A stretch of DNA of 64,000 nt from Pseudomonas sp. Irchel s3b2 (GCF_900187445.1 NZ_FYEB01000022.1:1-64000), one strand, 5' to 3'; numbered from the stretch's first letter, positions 26,048 to 34,403 are shown. The notes: generated by a model from the letters alone, not told the origin. Made by a program: numbers and translations.

Positions 26048-26536
26048 ATGGAACGCTTTATCGAAAATGCAATGTACGCCTCCCGCTGGTTACTGGCGCC
26101 GATCTATTTCGGTTTGTCCCTGGGCTTGCTGGCGTTGGCACTGAAATTCTTCCAGGAAGTCTTCCACGTCATTCCTAACGTGTTCTCGATGGCCGAGTCG
26201 GATCTGATTCTAGTGCTGCTGTCGCTGATCGATATGGCGCTGGTGGGCGGTCTGCTGGTGATGGTGATGATCTCCGGTTACGAGAACTTCGTTTCCCAGC
26301 TGGATATCGACGACAGCAAGGAAAAGCTCAACTGGCTGGGCACCATGGATTCCTCTTCGCTGAAGATGAAGGTTGCGGCTTCCATCGTGGCAATTTCGTC
26401 GATCCACCTGCTACGGATTTTCATGGACGCCAAGAACGTCGATCCCGAGCATTTGAAATGGTATGTGGTCATTCACATGACTTTTGTGGTGTCGGCGTTC
26501 GCCATGGGTTATCTGGACAAGCTGACCAAGCACTGA
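26048..26536 (+). CDS. YqhA/UPF0114 family inner-membrane protein
   Basis: A 162-residue protein with three or four membrane helices: about residues 12-35 (RWLLAPIYFGLSLGLLALAL), 50-75 and 105-120, 135-155. The conserved NAMYASRWLLAPIY start and SGYENFVS loop mark the UPF0114/TIGR00645 family (PA4574-like). The function is not established. ATG at 26048 follows closely on GTGTGAGATTC; the start agrees with the family. A REP pair lies just downstream. Confidence 0.9.
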   Translation: MERFIENAMYASRWLLAPIYFGLSLGLLALALKFFQEVFHVIPNVFSMAESDLILVLLSLIDMALVGGLLVMVMISGYENFVSQLDIDDSKEKLNWLGTMDSSSLKMKVAASIVAISSIHLLRIFMDAKNVDPEHLKWYVVIHMTFVVSAFAMGYLDKLTKH

Positions 26537-26549
26537 TCTGCACAGTCCC

Positions 26550-26641
26550 TGTAGGAGCGAGGCTTGCCCGCGAAGGCAGCGTAACAGACAACACTTATGT
26601 CGACTGACACGACCTCTTCGCGGGCAAGCCTCGCTCCTACA
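26550..26641. repeat. REP pair
   Basis: TGTAGGAGCGAGGCTTGCCC (from 26550) and its reverse complement (ending 26641) flank a 37-base spacer. One of the cleanest two-arm copies in the window. Confidence 0.92.
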
Positions 26642-26743
26642 AGGGGTGTGAAACAGACGGGCGGTGTCGCTTGCGGCTTGTACTTTGGCGCGTCGAGGCA
26701 TTCCATGTAGGGATCCTGGCTCGCCACAGCGTGAGGTGCGCTC

Positions 26744-27040
26744 ATGAACCTGCAAGAACTGAATGCGTTTGCCATCGCCGGAAAGATCGATGAGCTGAAC
26801 CTGATCTCGGTAGACGGCGTGAGCTACGTGCTGGAGGCTCGGATGCATGGCGCGGCCTATCCATTGCGCGATGCCCACGGCGAGATACAGCATCTGCGCT
26901 CGGTCGAGCATGCGCGTGACCTGCTTCATGCCTTTCCCAAGCTGTCGTTCAACGTTGTGCATGCTTCAGTACATGACGAAATGTGCGGTGCCAGCACCGA
27001 GGAAAGCCTGAAAGTACCGATCACCTTCCGTTCTGCGTGA
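26744..27040 (+). CDS. DUF6482-like small protein (PA4573-like)
   Basis: A 98-residue soluble protein beginning MNLQELNAFAIAGKIDEL with a conserved segment YVLEARMHGAAYPL. I associate it with DUF6482, a small Pseudomonas family of unknown role, at the PA4573 position. No signal peptide or membrane segment. The GTGAGGTGCGCTC before the ATG holds a GAGG site. Transcribed from its own promoter, as REP elements lie upstream. Confidence 0.7.
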   Translation: MNLQELNAFAIAGKIDELNLISVDGVSYVLEARMHGAAYPLRDAHGEIQHLRSVEHARDLLHAFPKLSFNVVHASVHDEMCGASTEESLKVPITFRSA

Positions 27041-27168
27041 CAGCGCTGACGCCGCTCAAACGTGGCGGCATCTGTGCTAGTCTGCTCGCCCTTTTGATTC
27101 CGGGCGCTCCGGGATGCGCTGTGCACGCACGGCAAGTTCCAGGGCCGTCCGCATAGCGGAGCAGTGTC

Positions 27169-27786
27169 ATGTCCGAAGTAAATCTGTCCACCGACGAAAC
27201 CCGCGTCAGCTACGGCATTGGCCGTCAGCTGGGCGACCAGCTGCGTGACAATCCGCCACCGGGCGTAAGCCTGGACGCAATCCTGGCTGGCCTGACCGAC
27301 GCATTCGCCGGCAAGCCAAGCCGTGTGGGTCAGGAAGAAATGTCCGCCAGCTTCAAGGTGATCCGTGAAATCATGCAAGCCGAAGCCGCAGCCAAGGCTG
27401 AAGCCGCTGCTGGCGAAGGCCTGGCTTTCCTGGCTGAAAACGCCAAGCGCGAAGGCATCACCACCCTGGCTTCCGGTCTGCAATTCGAAGTGCTGACTCA
27501 AGGTGAAGGCGCCAAGCCAACCCGTGAAGATCAAGTGCGCACTCACTACCACGGCACCCTGATCGACGGCACTGTGTTCGACAGCTCCTACGATCGTGGT
27601 CAGCCTGCAGAATTCCCGGTGGGCGGCGTCATCGCCGGCTGGACCGAAGCCCTGCAACTGATGAACGCCGGCAGCAAATGGCGTCTGTACGTGCCGAGCG
27701 AACTGGCTTACGGCGCTCAAGGCGTTGGCAGCATTCCGCCGCACAGCGTACTGGTATTCGACGTCGAACTGCTCGACGTTCTGTGA
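27169..27786 (+). CDS. fklB: FKBP-type peptidyl-prolyl isomerase
   Basis: A 205-residue FKBP of the FklB/Mip type. The N-terminal half is helical and mediates dimerisation (about residues 1-90, with an alanine-rich EAEAAAKAEAAAGEG helix). The C-terminal FKBP domain (about 95-205) has the family motifs VRTHYHGTLIDGTVFDSSYDRG, IAGWTEAL and LAYGAQG with LVFDVELLDV at the end. No signal peptide is seen, so it is cytoplasmic like E. coli FklB. It catalyses cis-trans isomerisation before proline and may chaperone. Start ATG 27169 follows GCGGAGCAG. Confidence 0.93.
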   Translation: MSEVNLSTDETRVSYGIGRQLGDQLRDNPPPGVSLDAILAGLTDAFAGKPSRVGQEEMSASFKVIREIMQAEAAAKAEAAAGEGLAFLAENAKREGITTLASGLQFEVLTQGEGAKPTREDQVRTHYHGTLIDGTVFDSSYDRGQPAEFPVGGVIAGWTEALQLMNAGSKWRLYVPSELAYGAQGVGSIPPHSVLVFDVELLDVL

Positions 27787-27805
27787 TCCCGTGATCCCGT
27801 GATCC

Positions 27806-27894
27806 TGTAGGAGCGAGGCTTGCCCGCGAAGGCATCAACTCGGTTTCAAGCTCAAACCGAGTTGCCTGCTTCGCGAGCAAGCTTCGCTCCTACA
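27806..27894. repeat. REP pair
   Basis: TGTAGGAGCGAGGCTTGCCC at 27806 pairs with a diverged arm ending 27894, which reads CTTCGCGAGCAAGCTTCGCT. The left flank also has a triple GTGATCC tandem repeat at about 27783-27805. Confidence 0.85.
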
Positions 27895-27911
27895 GAGATT
27901 TGCAGTGTTAC

Positions 27912-28169
27912 TCATATTTCGATCTTGTGATGCAGCTCATTCGTCGGGCGCAACGCCCGGGCATAGCAGAACAAAAACAGATTGCGTACCAGCTCCTTGA
28001 GCACCACCGGCTCGCTGGAACTCAAGCCGTTGACGTCCAGATCACCCTGATCCTGCAACTCGTTCAAGGCTTCTTCTTCAAGCACTGCACAGACTTCCCC
28101 GGTTTCCCGATGCAGGATTCTGAGGTAGGGGTGTGGGCGGTCCAGCCAGGCATCGATCAAATAAGTCAT
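27912..28169 (-). CDS. PA4570-family small protein, likely iron regulated
   Basis: An 85-residue soluble protein (MTYLIDAWLDRPHPYL at the start; ALRPTNELHHKIEI at the end). It matches, from memory, the PA4570 family found only in Pseudomonas and its kin. Function is unknown. ATG 28169 is preferred because GGAG lies 9 bases upstream; another ATG at 28184 encloses that site. A Fur-box-like palindrome begins 27 bases upstream. It sits close to a REP element downstream and on the minus strand, alone. Confidence 0.7.
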   Translation of the reverse strand: MTYLIDAWLDRPHPYLRILHRETGEVCAVLEEEALNELQDQGDLDVNGLSSSEPVVLKELVRNLFLFCYARALRPTNELHHKIEI

Positions 28170-28195
28170 GGGTCTCATCTCCATTGATGGGTTTC

Positions 28196-28214
28196 AATGA
28201 GAATAATTCTTATT
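28196..28214. promoter_or_regulatory. Candidate Fur box
   Basis: AATGAGAATAATTCTTATT matches the 19-bp Fur consensus GATAATGATAATCATTATC at 12 of 19 positions and keeps the AAT/ATT symmetry. It lies just upstream of the PA4570-like gene on the minus strand, where iron repression is expected. Confidence 0.5.
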
Positions 28215-28375
28215 CGTCAAATAGCAAGGGCCTATTGGTGCTTTGTGTTTTTTTCCGGGTAAAGGGTGCGTAAGGTCAAAACGACTGGCGTTTGGCTATT
28301 GCGCAGGAGTGCTGGGTGGTGCGGGGAAGGGCGAAGCGCCATCCCACGCCGGGCGCGGGATGGAATACAGCAGAT

Positions 28376-28717
28376 TCAGACTTTTCTGACGAACTCGGAT
28401 TTGAGTTTCATCGGGCCGATGCCATCGATCTTGCAGTCGATGTCGTGGTCGCCATCGCACAGGCGGATGTTCTTGACCTTGGTGCCGACCTTGACCACCA
28501 GCGACGTGCCTTTGACCTTGAGGTCCTTGATCACGGTGATGGTATCGCCGTCCTGCAGGACATTGCCGACCGAATCCTTTTTCACAGTGTCATCGGAGGC
28601 CACTTCGGTTTCGCCGCTGGCGGACCACTCGTGGGCGCACTCCGGGCAGATCAGCTGTGCGCCGTCTTCATAGGTGTATTCGGAATTGCATTTCGGGCAG
28701 GGTGGCAACGTGCTCAC
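28376..28717 (-). CDS. yjdM: YjdM/PhnA-like zinc-ribbon protein
   Basis: A 113-residue protein. The N-terminus holds a zinc ribbon with CPKCNSEYTYEDGAQLICPEC (two CxxC pairs about residues 7-10 and 24-27). A conserved domain follows with DTVKKDSVGNVLQDGDTITVIKDLKVKG, the YjdM/PhnA hallmark. In E. coli the gene is near phn genes but has no demonstrated role in phosphonate use. Length is standard. The site AAGGAG occurs before the ATG at 28717. Confidence 0.9.
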   Translation of the reverse strand: MSTLPPCPKCNSEYTYEDGAQLICPECAHEWSASGETEVASDDTVKKDSVGNVLQDGDTITVIKDLKVKGTSLVVKVGTKVKNIRLCDGDHDIDCKIDGIGPMKLKSEFVRKV

Positions 28718-28798
28718 TAAGGCTCCTTGGATTCAGGATGGCTAAAAAGCGCACATTATATAGGGTTTATACGGGGGAGGGGGGGCGACACATGATTT

Positions 28799-28904
28799 TG
28801 TAGGAGCGAGCGGTTCGGCGATCCGACTTGCCCGCGAATGCGGTGTGTCAGTCACATTGGTGTCGACTGGTAGATCGCATTCGCGGGCAAGCCTCGCTCC
28901 TACA
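28799..28904. repeat. REP pair with inserted arm
   Basis: The left arm reads TGTAGGAGCGAGCGGTTCGG then CGATCCGACTTGCCCGCGAA; compared with the standard arm it carries about 16 extra bases between GAGCGA and CTTGCCCGCG. The right arm ending at 28904 is standard. The same kind of insertion occurs at 59977-60072. Confidence 0.88.
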
Positions 28905-28913
28905 GGGCGCGTG

Positions 28914-29882
28914 TTAGTGCGTACGGGCAACCGCAAACTCGCTCAATTCCACCAATGCGTCGCGGTATTCGCTGGCGGGCAGGGCGTCGAGGCACTTGAT
29001 CGCACGGGCCACGTAATCGCGGGCCAGTTGCGCGGTGTAATCCAGCGAGCCGGAAGCTTCAACAGCTTCGCGAATGCTTTCCAGGTCTTCAATGCCGCCT
29101 TTCTGGATTGCCTGACGAACCAGTGTAGCCTGCTCCGGAGTGCCTTCGCGCATGGTGTAGATCAGCGGCAGAGTCGGCTTGCCTTCGGCCAGATCATCAC
29201 CAACGTTCTTGCCCAGGGTCTCGGCGTCGCCACGGTAGTCCAGCAGGTCGTCGACCAATTGGAAGGCCACCCCCAGATGATCGCCGAAGGTGCGCAGCGC
29301 TTCGCTCTGTTCCGGCGAGGCACCAGCCAGGGCCGCTGCACTGTGGGTCGAGGCTTCGAAGAGCATCGCGGTTTTGCCGCGGATGACTTCCATGTAGGTT
29401 TCTTCAGTGGTGCTGGCGTCACGGACCTTCGACAGCTGCAACACTTCGCCTTCAGCGATGATGCGCGTGGCTTGCGAAAGGATTTTCATCACCGGCATGG
29501 AGCCCAGTTCGACCATCATTTCGAAGGAGCGCGAATACAGGAAGTCGCCCACCAGCACGCTCGGAGCGTTGCCCCACATGGCGTTGGCGGTCGAACGGCC
29601 ACGGCGCATGCCGGACATGTCGACGACGTCGTCGTGCAGCAGGGTGGCGGTGTGCAGGAACTCGATGGTCGCGGCCAGCAGGCGCAGGTCATCGCCTTCG
29701 CGGCCGAGCGCCTTGCCGCACAGCAGCACGAGCAACGGACGCAGGCGTTTACCGCCGGCCGAGGTAATGTAGTCGCCGATTTTCGATACCAGCGGCACTC
29801 GGGAAGTCAGCTGTTTCTTGATGATGCCGTCGACGGCGCTAAAATCGTCCGCCACCGCGCGGTAGAAAGCTTGGGGTTGCAT
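28914..29882 (-). CDS. ispB: Octaprenyl diphosphate synthase
   Basis: A 322-residue trans-polyprenyl diphosphate synthase that extends farnesyl diphosphate with isopentenyl units to make the ubiquinone side chain. The two aspartate-rich motifs are present: HDDVVD (first, about residue 83) and LVDDLLDY (second, about residue 211), as are GKRLRPLL near the N-terminus and the small residues before the first motif. Family length is complete. It is divergent from rplU with about 240 bases between, as in many Gammaproteobacteria. Chain length (C40 versus C45) is not decided by the sequence here; the Pseudomonas product is usually Q9. Confidence 0.93.
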   Translation of the reverse strand: MQPQAFYRAVADDFSAVDGIIKKQLTSRVPLVSKIGDYITSAGGKRLRPLLVLLCGKALGREGDDLRLLAATIEFLHTATLLHDDVVDMSGMRRGRSTANAMWGNAPSVLVGDFLYSRSFEMMVELGSMPVMKILSQATRIIAEGEVLQLSKVRDASTTEETYMEVIRGKTAMLFEASTHSAAALAGASPEQSEALRTFGDHLGVAFQLVDDLLDYRGDAETLGKNVGDDLAEGKPTLPLIYTMREGTPEQATLVRQAIQKGGIEDLESIREAVEASGSLDYTAQLARDYVARAIKCLDALPASEYRDALVELSEFAVARTH

Positions 29883-29961
29883 CAGCGACAGTTGCTCCAG
29901 AAGGGTTGCGCGGCATGCTAGGACCCACGTCCGGGCCTGTCAAGGCACGATGGACGACCAC

Positions 29962-29990
29962 TTGCATCGCCTTGGCAGCTTGCGTACAAT
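29962..29990 (+). promoter_or_regulatory. Sigma-70 type promoter for rplU-rpmA
   Basis: -35 TTGCAT (29962-29967), a 17-base spacer and -10 TACAAT (29985-29990). It lies 133 bases upstream of the rplU start, leaving a long leader as often seen before rplU. Confidence 0.7.
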
Positions 29991-30122
29991 CGCGCACCCT
30001 GAACTTCCTGGGCAGCACCTGCCTTACGCAATTGCAAACAGGCCTTCCAGCCTTATGCAGCCATGCCAGCCAATACCTCTTCTTATAAAGAGCTGGGTGA
30101 GCAGGATTATCGGAGAAATACC

Positions 30123-30437
30123 ATGTCTTATGCAGTAATCGTTACTGGTGGCAAGCAGTACAAAGTTGCTCCAGGTGAATACCTGAAGATCGAAAAACTG
30201 GAAATCGCTACCGGCGAATCCGTTACTTTTGATCGCGTTCTGTTGGTTGCCAATGGCGACGACGTGAATATCGGCGCTCCAGTTGTTGCTGGCGCTACCG
30301 TTGTGGCTGAAGTGATCTCCCAAGGTCGTCACGATAAAGTCCGCATCATCAAGTTCCGTCGCCGTAAGCACCACATGAAGCGTATGGGCCACCGCCAGTG
30401 GTACACCGAGATCAAAATCACCGGTATTCAGGCTTAA
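30123..30437 (+). CDS. rplU: 50S ribosomal protein L21
   Basis: A 104-residue ribosomal protein that binds 23S rRNA in the large subunit. The start is the ATG at 30123, preceded by GGAG; it gives the family sequence beginning MSYAVIVTGGKQYKV. The basic C-terminal part (KFRRRKHHMKRMGHRQWYT) matches the conserved L21 signature. First gene of the rplU-rpmA pair, divergent from ispB. Confidence 0.97.
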   Translation: MSYAVIVTGGKQYKVAPGEYLKIEKLEIATGESVTFDRVLLVANGDDVNIGAPVVAGATVVAEVISQGRHDKVRIIKFRRRKHHMKRMGHRQWYTEIKITGIQA

Positions 30438-30472
30438 TTTCAGCCTAATTCCTCACTAGGAGAATTGAACTC

Positions 30473-30748
30473 ATGGCACACAAAAAAGCTGGTGGTAGTA
30501 CCCGTAACGGTCGCGACTCAGAAGCCAAGCGCCTTGGCGTGAAGATGTATGGCGGCCAGGTTATCATTCCGGGCAACATCATCGTGCGTCAGCGCGGCAC
30601 CCAATTCCACGCTGGCTACGGCGTTGGCATGGGCAAAGATCACACTCTGTTCGCTAAAATCGACGGCGTGATCAAGTTCGAAGTAAAAGGCGCCTTCGGT
30701 CGTCGTTACGTAAGCATTGTTCCGAAGACTGACGTCGTCGCGGCATAA
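30473..30748 (+). CDS. rpmA: 50S ribosomal protein L27
   Basis: A 91-residue protein beginning MAHKKAGGSTRNGRDSE, with the glycine-rich N-terminus that reaches toward the peptidyl-transferase centre and the conserved GNIIVRQRGTQFH. It follows rplU by 35 bases with AGGAG upstream and is followed by a terminator. No N-terminal propeptide is present, as expected outside Firmicutes. Confidence 0.97.
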   Translation: MAHKKAGGSTRNGRDSEAKRLGVKMYGGQVIIPGNIIVRQRGTQFHAGYGVGMGKDHTLFAKIDGVIKFEVKGAFGRRYVSIVPKTDVVAA

Positions 30749-30763
30749 TTACGTAGTTGCTGG

Positions 30764-30793
30764 AAAAGCCCTGTCTTGCGACGGGGCTTTTTC
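30764..30793 (+). terminator. Terminator of rplU-rpmA
   Basis: Stem AAAAGCCCTGTC/GACGGGGCTTTT with a TTGC loop and T-run, 16 bases past the rpmA stop. Confidence 0.9.
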
Positions 30794-30808
30794 GTTTGTG
30801 GGGTGAGT

Positions 30809-30890
30809 CTCTTGCAAAGCTGTTTGTGATGGGCTCCAGCGCTGTATTGGCGGTCGTTGATTGAGGTCGCTGCGCTCATTTTTGCAAGAG
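30809..30890. other. Inverted repeat in the obg leader region
   Basis: CTCTTGCAAA (30809-30818) and TTTGCAAGAG (30881-30890) are exact 10-bp complements separated by 62 bases, between the rpmA terminator and obg. It could shape the obg leader or bind a protein; which is not known. Confidence 0.45.
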
Positions 30891-30941
30891 TCTTATGTCT
30901 AGGTTTTTTCGGCTCGTCCGTATGGCGAGAGGCGTTTTGTT

Positions 30942-32165
30942 ATGAAGTTTGTTGATGAAGTATCGATTCGAGTAAAGGCCGGCGACGGCGGCAACGGTTG
31001 CATGAGCTTCCGTCGCGAAAAATTCATTGAAAACGGCGGCCCGAACGGCGGTGATGGTGGTGATGGCGGCTCGGTCTACATGATCGCCGACGAAAACCTG
31101 AACACCCTGGTGGACTACCGTTACACCCGGCACTTCGATGCCGAGCGCGGTTCCAACGGCGGCAGCACTGACTGCACTGGTAAAAAGGGTGAAGAGCTGG
31201 TGCTGCGCGTTCCGGTCGGCACCACGGTGATTGACTCCGCCACTCAGGAAGTGATCGGCGACCTGACCAAGGCCGGTCAGAAACTGCTGGTGGCTCACGG
31301 TGGCTGGCACGGTCTGGGCAACACCCGATTCAAATCCAGTACCAACCGCGCACCACGCCAGACTACCCCGGGCAAGCCAGGCGAGCAGCGCGACCTGAAG
31401 CTGGAAATGAAAGTGCTGGCGGACGTTGGTCTGCTCGGTTTGCCGAACGCCGGCAAAAGTACCTTCATTCGTTCGGTATCGGCCGCCAAGCCGAAAGTTG
31501 CCGACTATCCGTTCACCACTCTGGTGCCGAACCTGGGTGTAGTCAGCGTCGATCGCTGGAAGAGCTTCGTGGTGGCGGACATTCCGGGTCTGATCGAAGG
31601 CGCTTCCGATGGTGCGGGGCTGGGGATTCGTTTCCTCAAGCACTTGTCGCGTACCCGTCTGCTGCTGCACCTCGTCGACATGGCGCCGCTGGATGACACC
31701 AGTGCTCCGGATGCCGCTGAAGTAATCGTCAGCGAGCTGGCCAAGTTCAGCCCGTCCCTGGCTGAGCGTGATCGCTGGCTGGTGCTGAACAAGTGCGACC
31801 AGATCCTTGAAGAAGAGCACGACGCTCGCGTCAAGGAAATCGTTGATCGTCTGGAGTGGACCGGTCCGGTCTACGTGATCTCCGCTATCGCCAAGCAAGG
31901 CACTGAGCGTCTGTGTCATGACATCATGCGTTACCTGGAAGATCGTGCCGATCGTCTGGCTAACGACCCTGTCTACAAAGGGGAGCTGGCCGAGCTCGAT
32001 CAGCGCATCGAAGATGAGGCTCGTGCCCAGTTGCAGGCGCTGGACGATCAGCGTGCCCTGCGTCGCAGTGGTGTGAAGTCGGTCCATGACATCGGTGATG
32101 ACGATTGGGATGAAGAAGATGTGGATGACGAAGACGGTCCGGAAATCATTTACGTGCGTGACTGA
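30942..32165 (+). CDS. obgE: Obg/CgtA GTPase
   Basis: A 407-residue essential GTPase linked to 50S subunit assembly and stress signalling. Order: N-terminal glycine-rich Obg fold (about 1-155, with GGDGGDGGSVYM), then the G domain starting at GLPNAGKST (about 166-174) with DIPGLIEGASDGAGLG (G3) and NKCD (G4), and a C-terminal acidic tail (DDDWDEEDVDDEDG). The family length is complete. It follows the ribosomal L21/L27 pair as in most bacteria but has its own leader. A hairpin follows the stop codon. Confidence 0.96.
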   Translation: MKFVDEVSIRVKAGDGGNGCMSFRREKFIENGGPNGGDGGDGGSVYMIADENLNTLVDYRYTRHFDAERGSNGGSTDCTGKKGEELVLRVPVGTTVIDSATQEVIGDLTKAGQKLLVAHGGWHGLGNTRFKSSTNRAPRQTTPGKPGEQRDLKLEMKVLADVGLLGLPNAGKSTFIRSVSAAKPKVADYPFTTLVPNLGVVSVDRWKSFVVADIPGLIEGASDGAGLGIRFLKHLSRTRLLLHLVDMAPLDDTSAPDAAEVIVSELAKFSPSLAERDRWLVLNKCDQILEEEHDARVKEIVDRLEWTGPVYVISAIAKQGTERLCHDIMRYLEDRADRLANDPVYKGELAELDQRIEDEARAQLQALDDQRALRRSGVKSVHDIGDDDWDEEDVDDEDGPEIIYVRD

Positions 32166-32183
32166 TTCGTTGCGATAAACTTA

Positions 32184-32209
32184 AGCGCCGCTCACCAGAG
32201 CGGCGTTTT
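32184..32209 (+). terminator. Short terminator after obg
   Basis: Stem CGCCGCTC/GAGCGGCG with loop ACCA, then TTTTA, 20 bases past the obg stop. The T-run is short, so read-through to proB is possible. Confidence 0.7.
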
Positions 32210-32288
32210 AGTATCTGGAAATCGGTAGTCACGAATAACGTTACGGGCAGCGCTGGGTCGCGCTGTCCTCAAGCTAAGGTTGAAGATG

Positions 32289-33407
32289 ATGCGGAGCAAG
32301 GTGACAGGTGCGCAGCGTTGGGTCGTGAAGATCGGCAGCGCTTTGCTGACGGCGGACGGCAAAGGCCTGGATCGCGCGGCAATGGGTGTCTGGGTCGAGC
32401 AGATGGTTGCCCTGCACGAGGCGGGTGTTGAGCTGGTGCTGGTGTCCTCCGGGGCGGTGGCGGCGGGGATGAGTCGCCTGGGCTGGACCGCGCGACCCAG
32501 TGCGATGCACGAGTTGCAGGCGGCTGCTGCCATCGGTCAGATGGGCCTGGTGCAGGCCTGGGAGTCGAGCTTCGCCGAGCATGGTCGGCATACCGCACAA
32601 ATTCTCCTGACGCACGACGATTTGTCTGACCGCAAGCGCTACCTGAATGCTCGCAGTACGCTGCGTGCGTTGGTCGAGCTTAAAGTGATTCCGGTGATCA
32701 ACGAGAACGACACCGTGGTCACTGACGAAATCCGTTTCGGCGACAACGACACGTTGGCGGCGCTGGTGGCGAACCTGGTCGAAGCTGATTTGCTGGTGAT
32801 CCTCACCGATCGCGACGGTATGTTCGACGCCGATCCGCGCAACAACCCCGACGCCAAGCTGATTTACGAGGCGCGTGCCGATGATCCGGCGCTGGATGCG
32901 GTGGCTGGCAGCACGGGCGGTGCGCTGGGTCGTGGCGGCATGCAGACCAAGTTGCGCGCTGCGCGTCTGGCGGCGCGTTCCGGTGCGCACACCATCATTG
33001 TCGGTGGGCGCATTGAGCGGGTGCTGGATCGTCTCAAGGCTGGTGAGCGCATCGGCACTTTGTTGTCGCCTGAGCGTGGCATGCTGGCGGCGCGCAAGCA
33101 GTGGCTGGCCGGGCATCTGCAAACCCGCGGCACGCTGGTGCTGGATGCAGGGGCGGTGACGGCGTTGTCCCAAGGCAACAAAAGTTTGTTGCCAGTGGGT
33201 GTCAAGCTGGTCCAAGGCAGTTTCCGTCGTGGCGAAATGGTGGTCTGCGTGGCGCCGGACGGTCGTGAAATCGCCCGCGGCCTGGCCAACTACAGTGCTC
33301 TGGAAGCACAAAAAATCATCGGTCAGTCGTCTGAGGCGATTGTCGGTCTGCTGGGTTACATGGCAGAGCCGGAGTTGGTTCACCGCGATAACCTGATTCT
33401 GGTCTGA
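32289..33407 (+). CDS. proB: Glutamate 5-kinase
   Basis: A 372-residue enzyme for the first step of proline synthesis, making glutamyl 5-phosphate from glutamate and ATP. The amino-acid kinase domain (about 1-255) shows VVKIGSALLT, SSGAVAAGM, NENDTV and TDRDGMFDADPR; a C-terminal PUA domain follows (about 275-365). Of ATGs at 32286 and 32289 I chose the latter since family members start MRxKVTG; AAGG precedes both and a TTG at 32280 is less likely. ProB is feedback inhibited by proline in relatives. Downstream of obg, as in PAO1. Confidence 0.95.
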   Translation: MRSKVTGAQRWVVKIGSALLTADGKGLDRAAMGVWVEQMVALHEAGVELVLVSSGAVAAGMSRLGWTARPSAMHELQAAAAIGQMGLVQAWESSFAEHGRHTAQILLTHDDLSDRKRYLNARSTLRALVELKVIPVINENDTVVTDEIRFGDNDTLAALVANLVEADLLVILTDRDGMFDADPRNNPDAKLIYEARADDPALDAVAGSTGGALGRGGMQTKLRAARLAARSGAHTIIVGGRIERVLDRLKAGERIGTLLSPERGMLAARKQWLAGHLQTRGTLVLDAGAVTALSQGNKSLLPVGVKLVQGSFRRGEMVVCVAPDGREIARGLANYSALEAQKIIGQSSEAIVGLLGYMAEPELVHRDNLILV

Positions 33408-33419
33408 AGGAATACCTGA

Positions 33420-33884
33420 ATGCGTGTGGCAAAAGGATTATTGGGCTTGTTGTTAGCGATGCCGCTACTGGCCTCGGCCGATGAAATTGGTCAGGTGTCG
33501 ACGGTGTTCAAGTTTGTCGGCCCCAACGACCGCATCGTTGTCGAGGCGTTTGATGATCCGAAGGTGGATGGCGTGACCTGCTACCTGTCGCGCGCCAAGA
33601 CTGGCGGCGTAAAGGGTGGGTTGGGTCTGGCTGAGGATCGCGCTGAGGCATCTATAGCGTGTCGTCAGGTCGGGCCGATCAACTTCAAGGGTGAGCTCAA
33701 GGATGGCGAGGAGGTGTTTAAGGAGCGCACGTCCTTGGTGTTCAAGACCATGCAGGTGGTGCGATTCCTCGACAAGAAGCGTAATACGCTGGTGTATCTG
33801 GTCTACAGCGATCGTTTGATCGAGGGCAGTCCGCAGAATGCGGTGACGGCGATTCCGATTCTGCCGTGGACGCACGCTCAGTAA
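33420..33884 (+). CDS. creA: CreA family exported protein
   Basis: A 154-residue protein with a signal peptide (about 1-20, cut after ASA-D). It matches CreA in length and in motifs: STVFKFVGPNDRIVVEAFDDPKVDGVTCYLSRAKTGG and the two cysteines. In E. coli creA lies beside the creBCD system but its function remains unknown. Located 12 bases after proB, so they are probably cotranscribed. A hairpin with a T-run lies after it. Confidence 0.9.
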   Translation: MRVAKGLLGLLLAMPLLASADEIGQVSTVFKFVGPNDRIVVEAFDDPKVDGVTCYLSRAKTGGVKGGLGLAEDRAEASIACRQVGPINFKGELKDGEEVFKERTSLVFKTMQVVRFLDKKRNTLVYLVYSDRLIEGSPQNAVTAIPILPWTHAQ

Positions 33885-33901
33885 TCTGACGCAAGTCGAA
33901 G

Positions 33902-33935
33902 TGTGGGGGCGAGCAGGATAGCTCCCACATTTTTT
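33902..33935 (+). terminator. Hairpin terminator after creA
   Basis: Stem TGTGGGGGC/GCTCCCACA with a purine-rich loop and a following TTTTTT run. Confidence 0.75.
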
Positions 33936-33963
33936 GCGGTGTATTTGATAAATCGCAGGCAAT

Positions 33964-33993
33964 AAAAAACCGACCCTGAGGTCGGTTTTTTAA
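33964..33993 (-). terminator. Terminator of rpsT
   Basis: Stem AAACCGACC/GGTCGGTTT with loop CTGAG and an A-run on the plus strand, so T-run on the minus strand. It lies 13 bases past the rpsT stop and may work for both directions. Confidence 0.9.
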
Positions 33994-34005
33994 TGAGCGT
34001 GTCGC

Positions 34006-34284
34006 TTAGGCAGCAGCGGCAACGTTCAGGGCCTTTACGTGGCCATTCAGGCGGCTCTTATGACGAGCAGCTTTGTTCTTGTGGATGATGCCTTTATCGG
34101 CCATGCGGTCGATAACTGGCACAGCCAGAACGTAAGCGGCTTGAGCTTTAGCAGCGTCTTTTGCGTCGATGGCTTTAACTACATTCTTGATGTAGGTACG
34201 AACCATGGAACGCAGGCTGGCGTTGTGGCTGCGACGCTTCTCAGCCTGTTTTGCACGTTTTTTGGCGGAAGGTGTGTTGGCCAC
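34006..34284 (-). CDS. rpsT: 30S ribosomal protein S20
   Basis: A 92-residue very basic protein that binds the 16S rRNA 5' domain. It begins MANTPSAKKRAKQAEKRR and ends in an alanine-rich tail. The start codon is GTG (34282-34284), with GAGGAG 7 bases upstream; E. coli rpsT also has a non-ATG start used in feedback control. It is divergent from murJ and convergent with creA. Confidence 0.96.
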   Translation of the reverse strand: MANTPSAKKRAKQAEKRRSHNASLRSMVRTYIKNVVKAIDAKDAAKAQAAYVLAVPVIDRMADKGIIHKNKAARHKSRLNGHVKALNVAAAA

Positions 34285-34337
34285 CGTCGAGCTCCTCGAA
34301 AGACTTTTTAGGAAATAGCAAACAAAATAGGCCGCGA

Positions 34338-34366
34338 ATCATGCCGATGAGTTGATGTCTTGTCAA
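34338..34366 (-). promoter_or_regulatory. Sigma-70 type promoter for rpsT
   Basis: On the minus strand, -35 TTGACA (34361-34366) is separated by 17 bases from -10 CATGAT (34338-34343). Upstream of the GTG at 34284 by about 54 bases. Confidence 0.7.
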
Positions 34367-34403
34367 GGGCGGGAGAAACGTTCCGCTAAGTGGCCGGTTC
34401 CGA

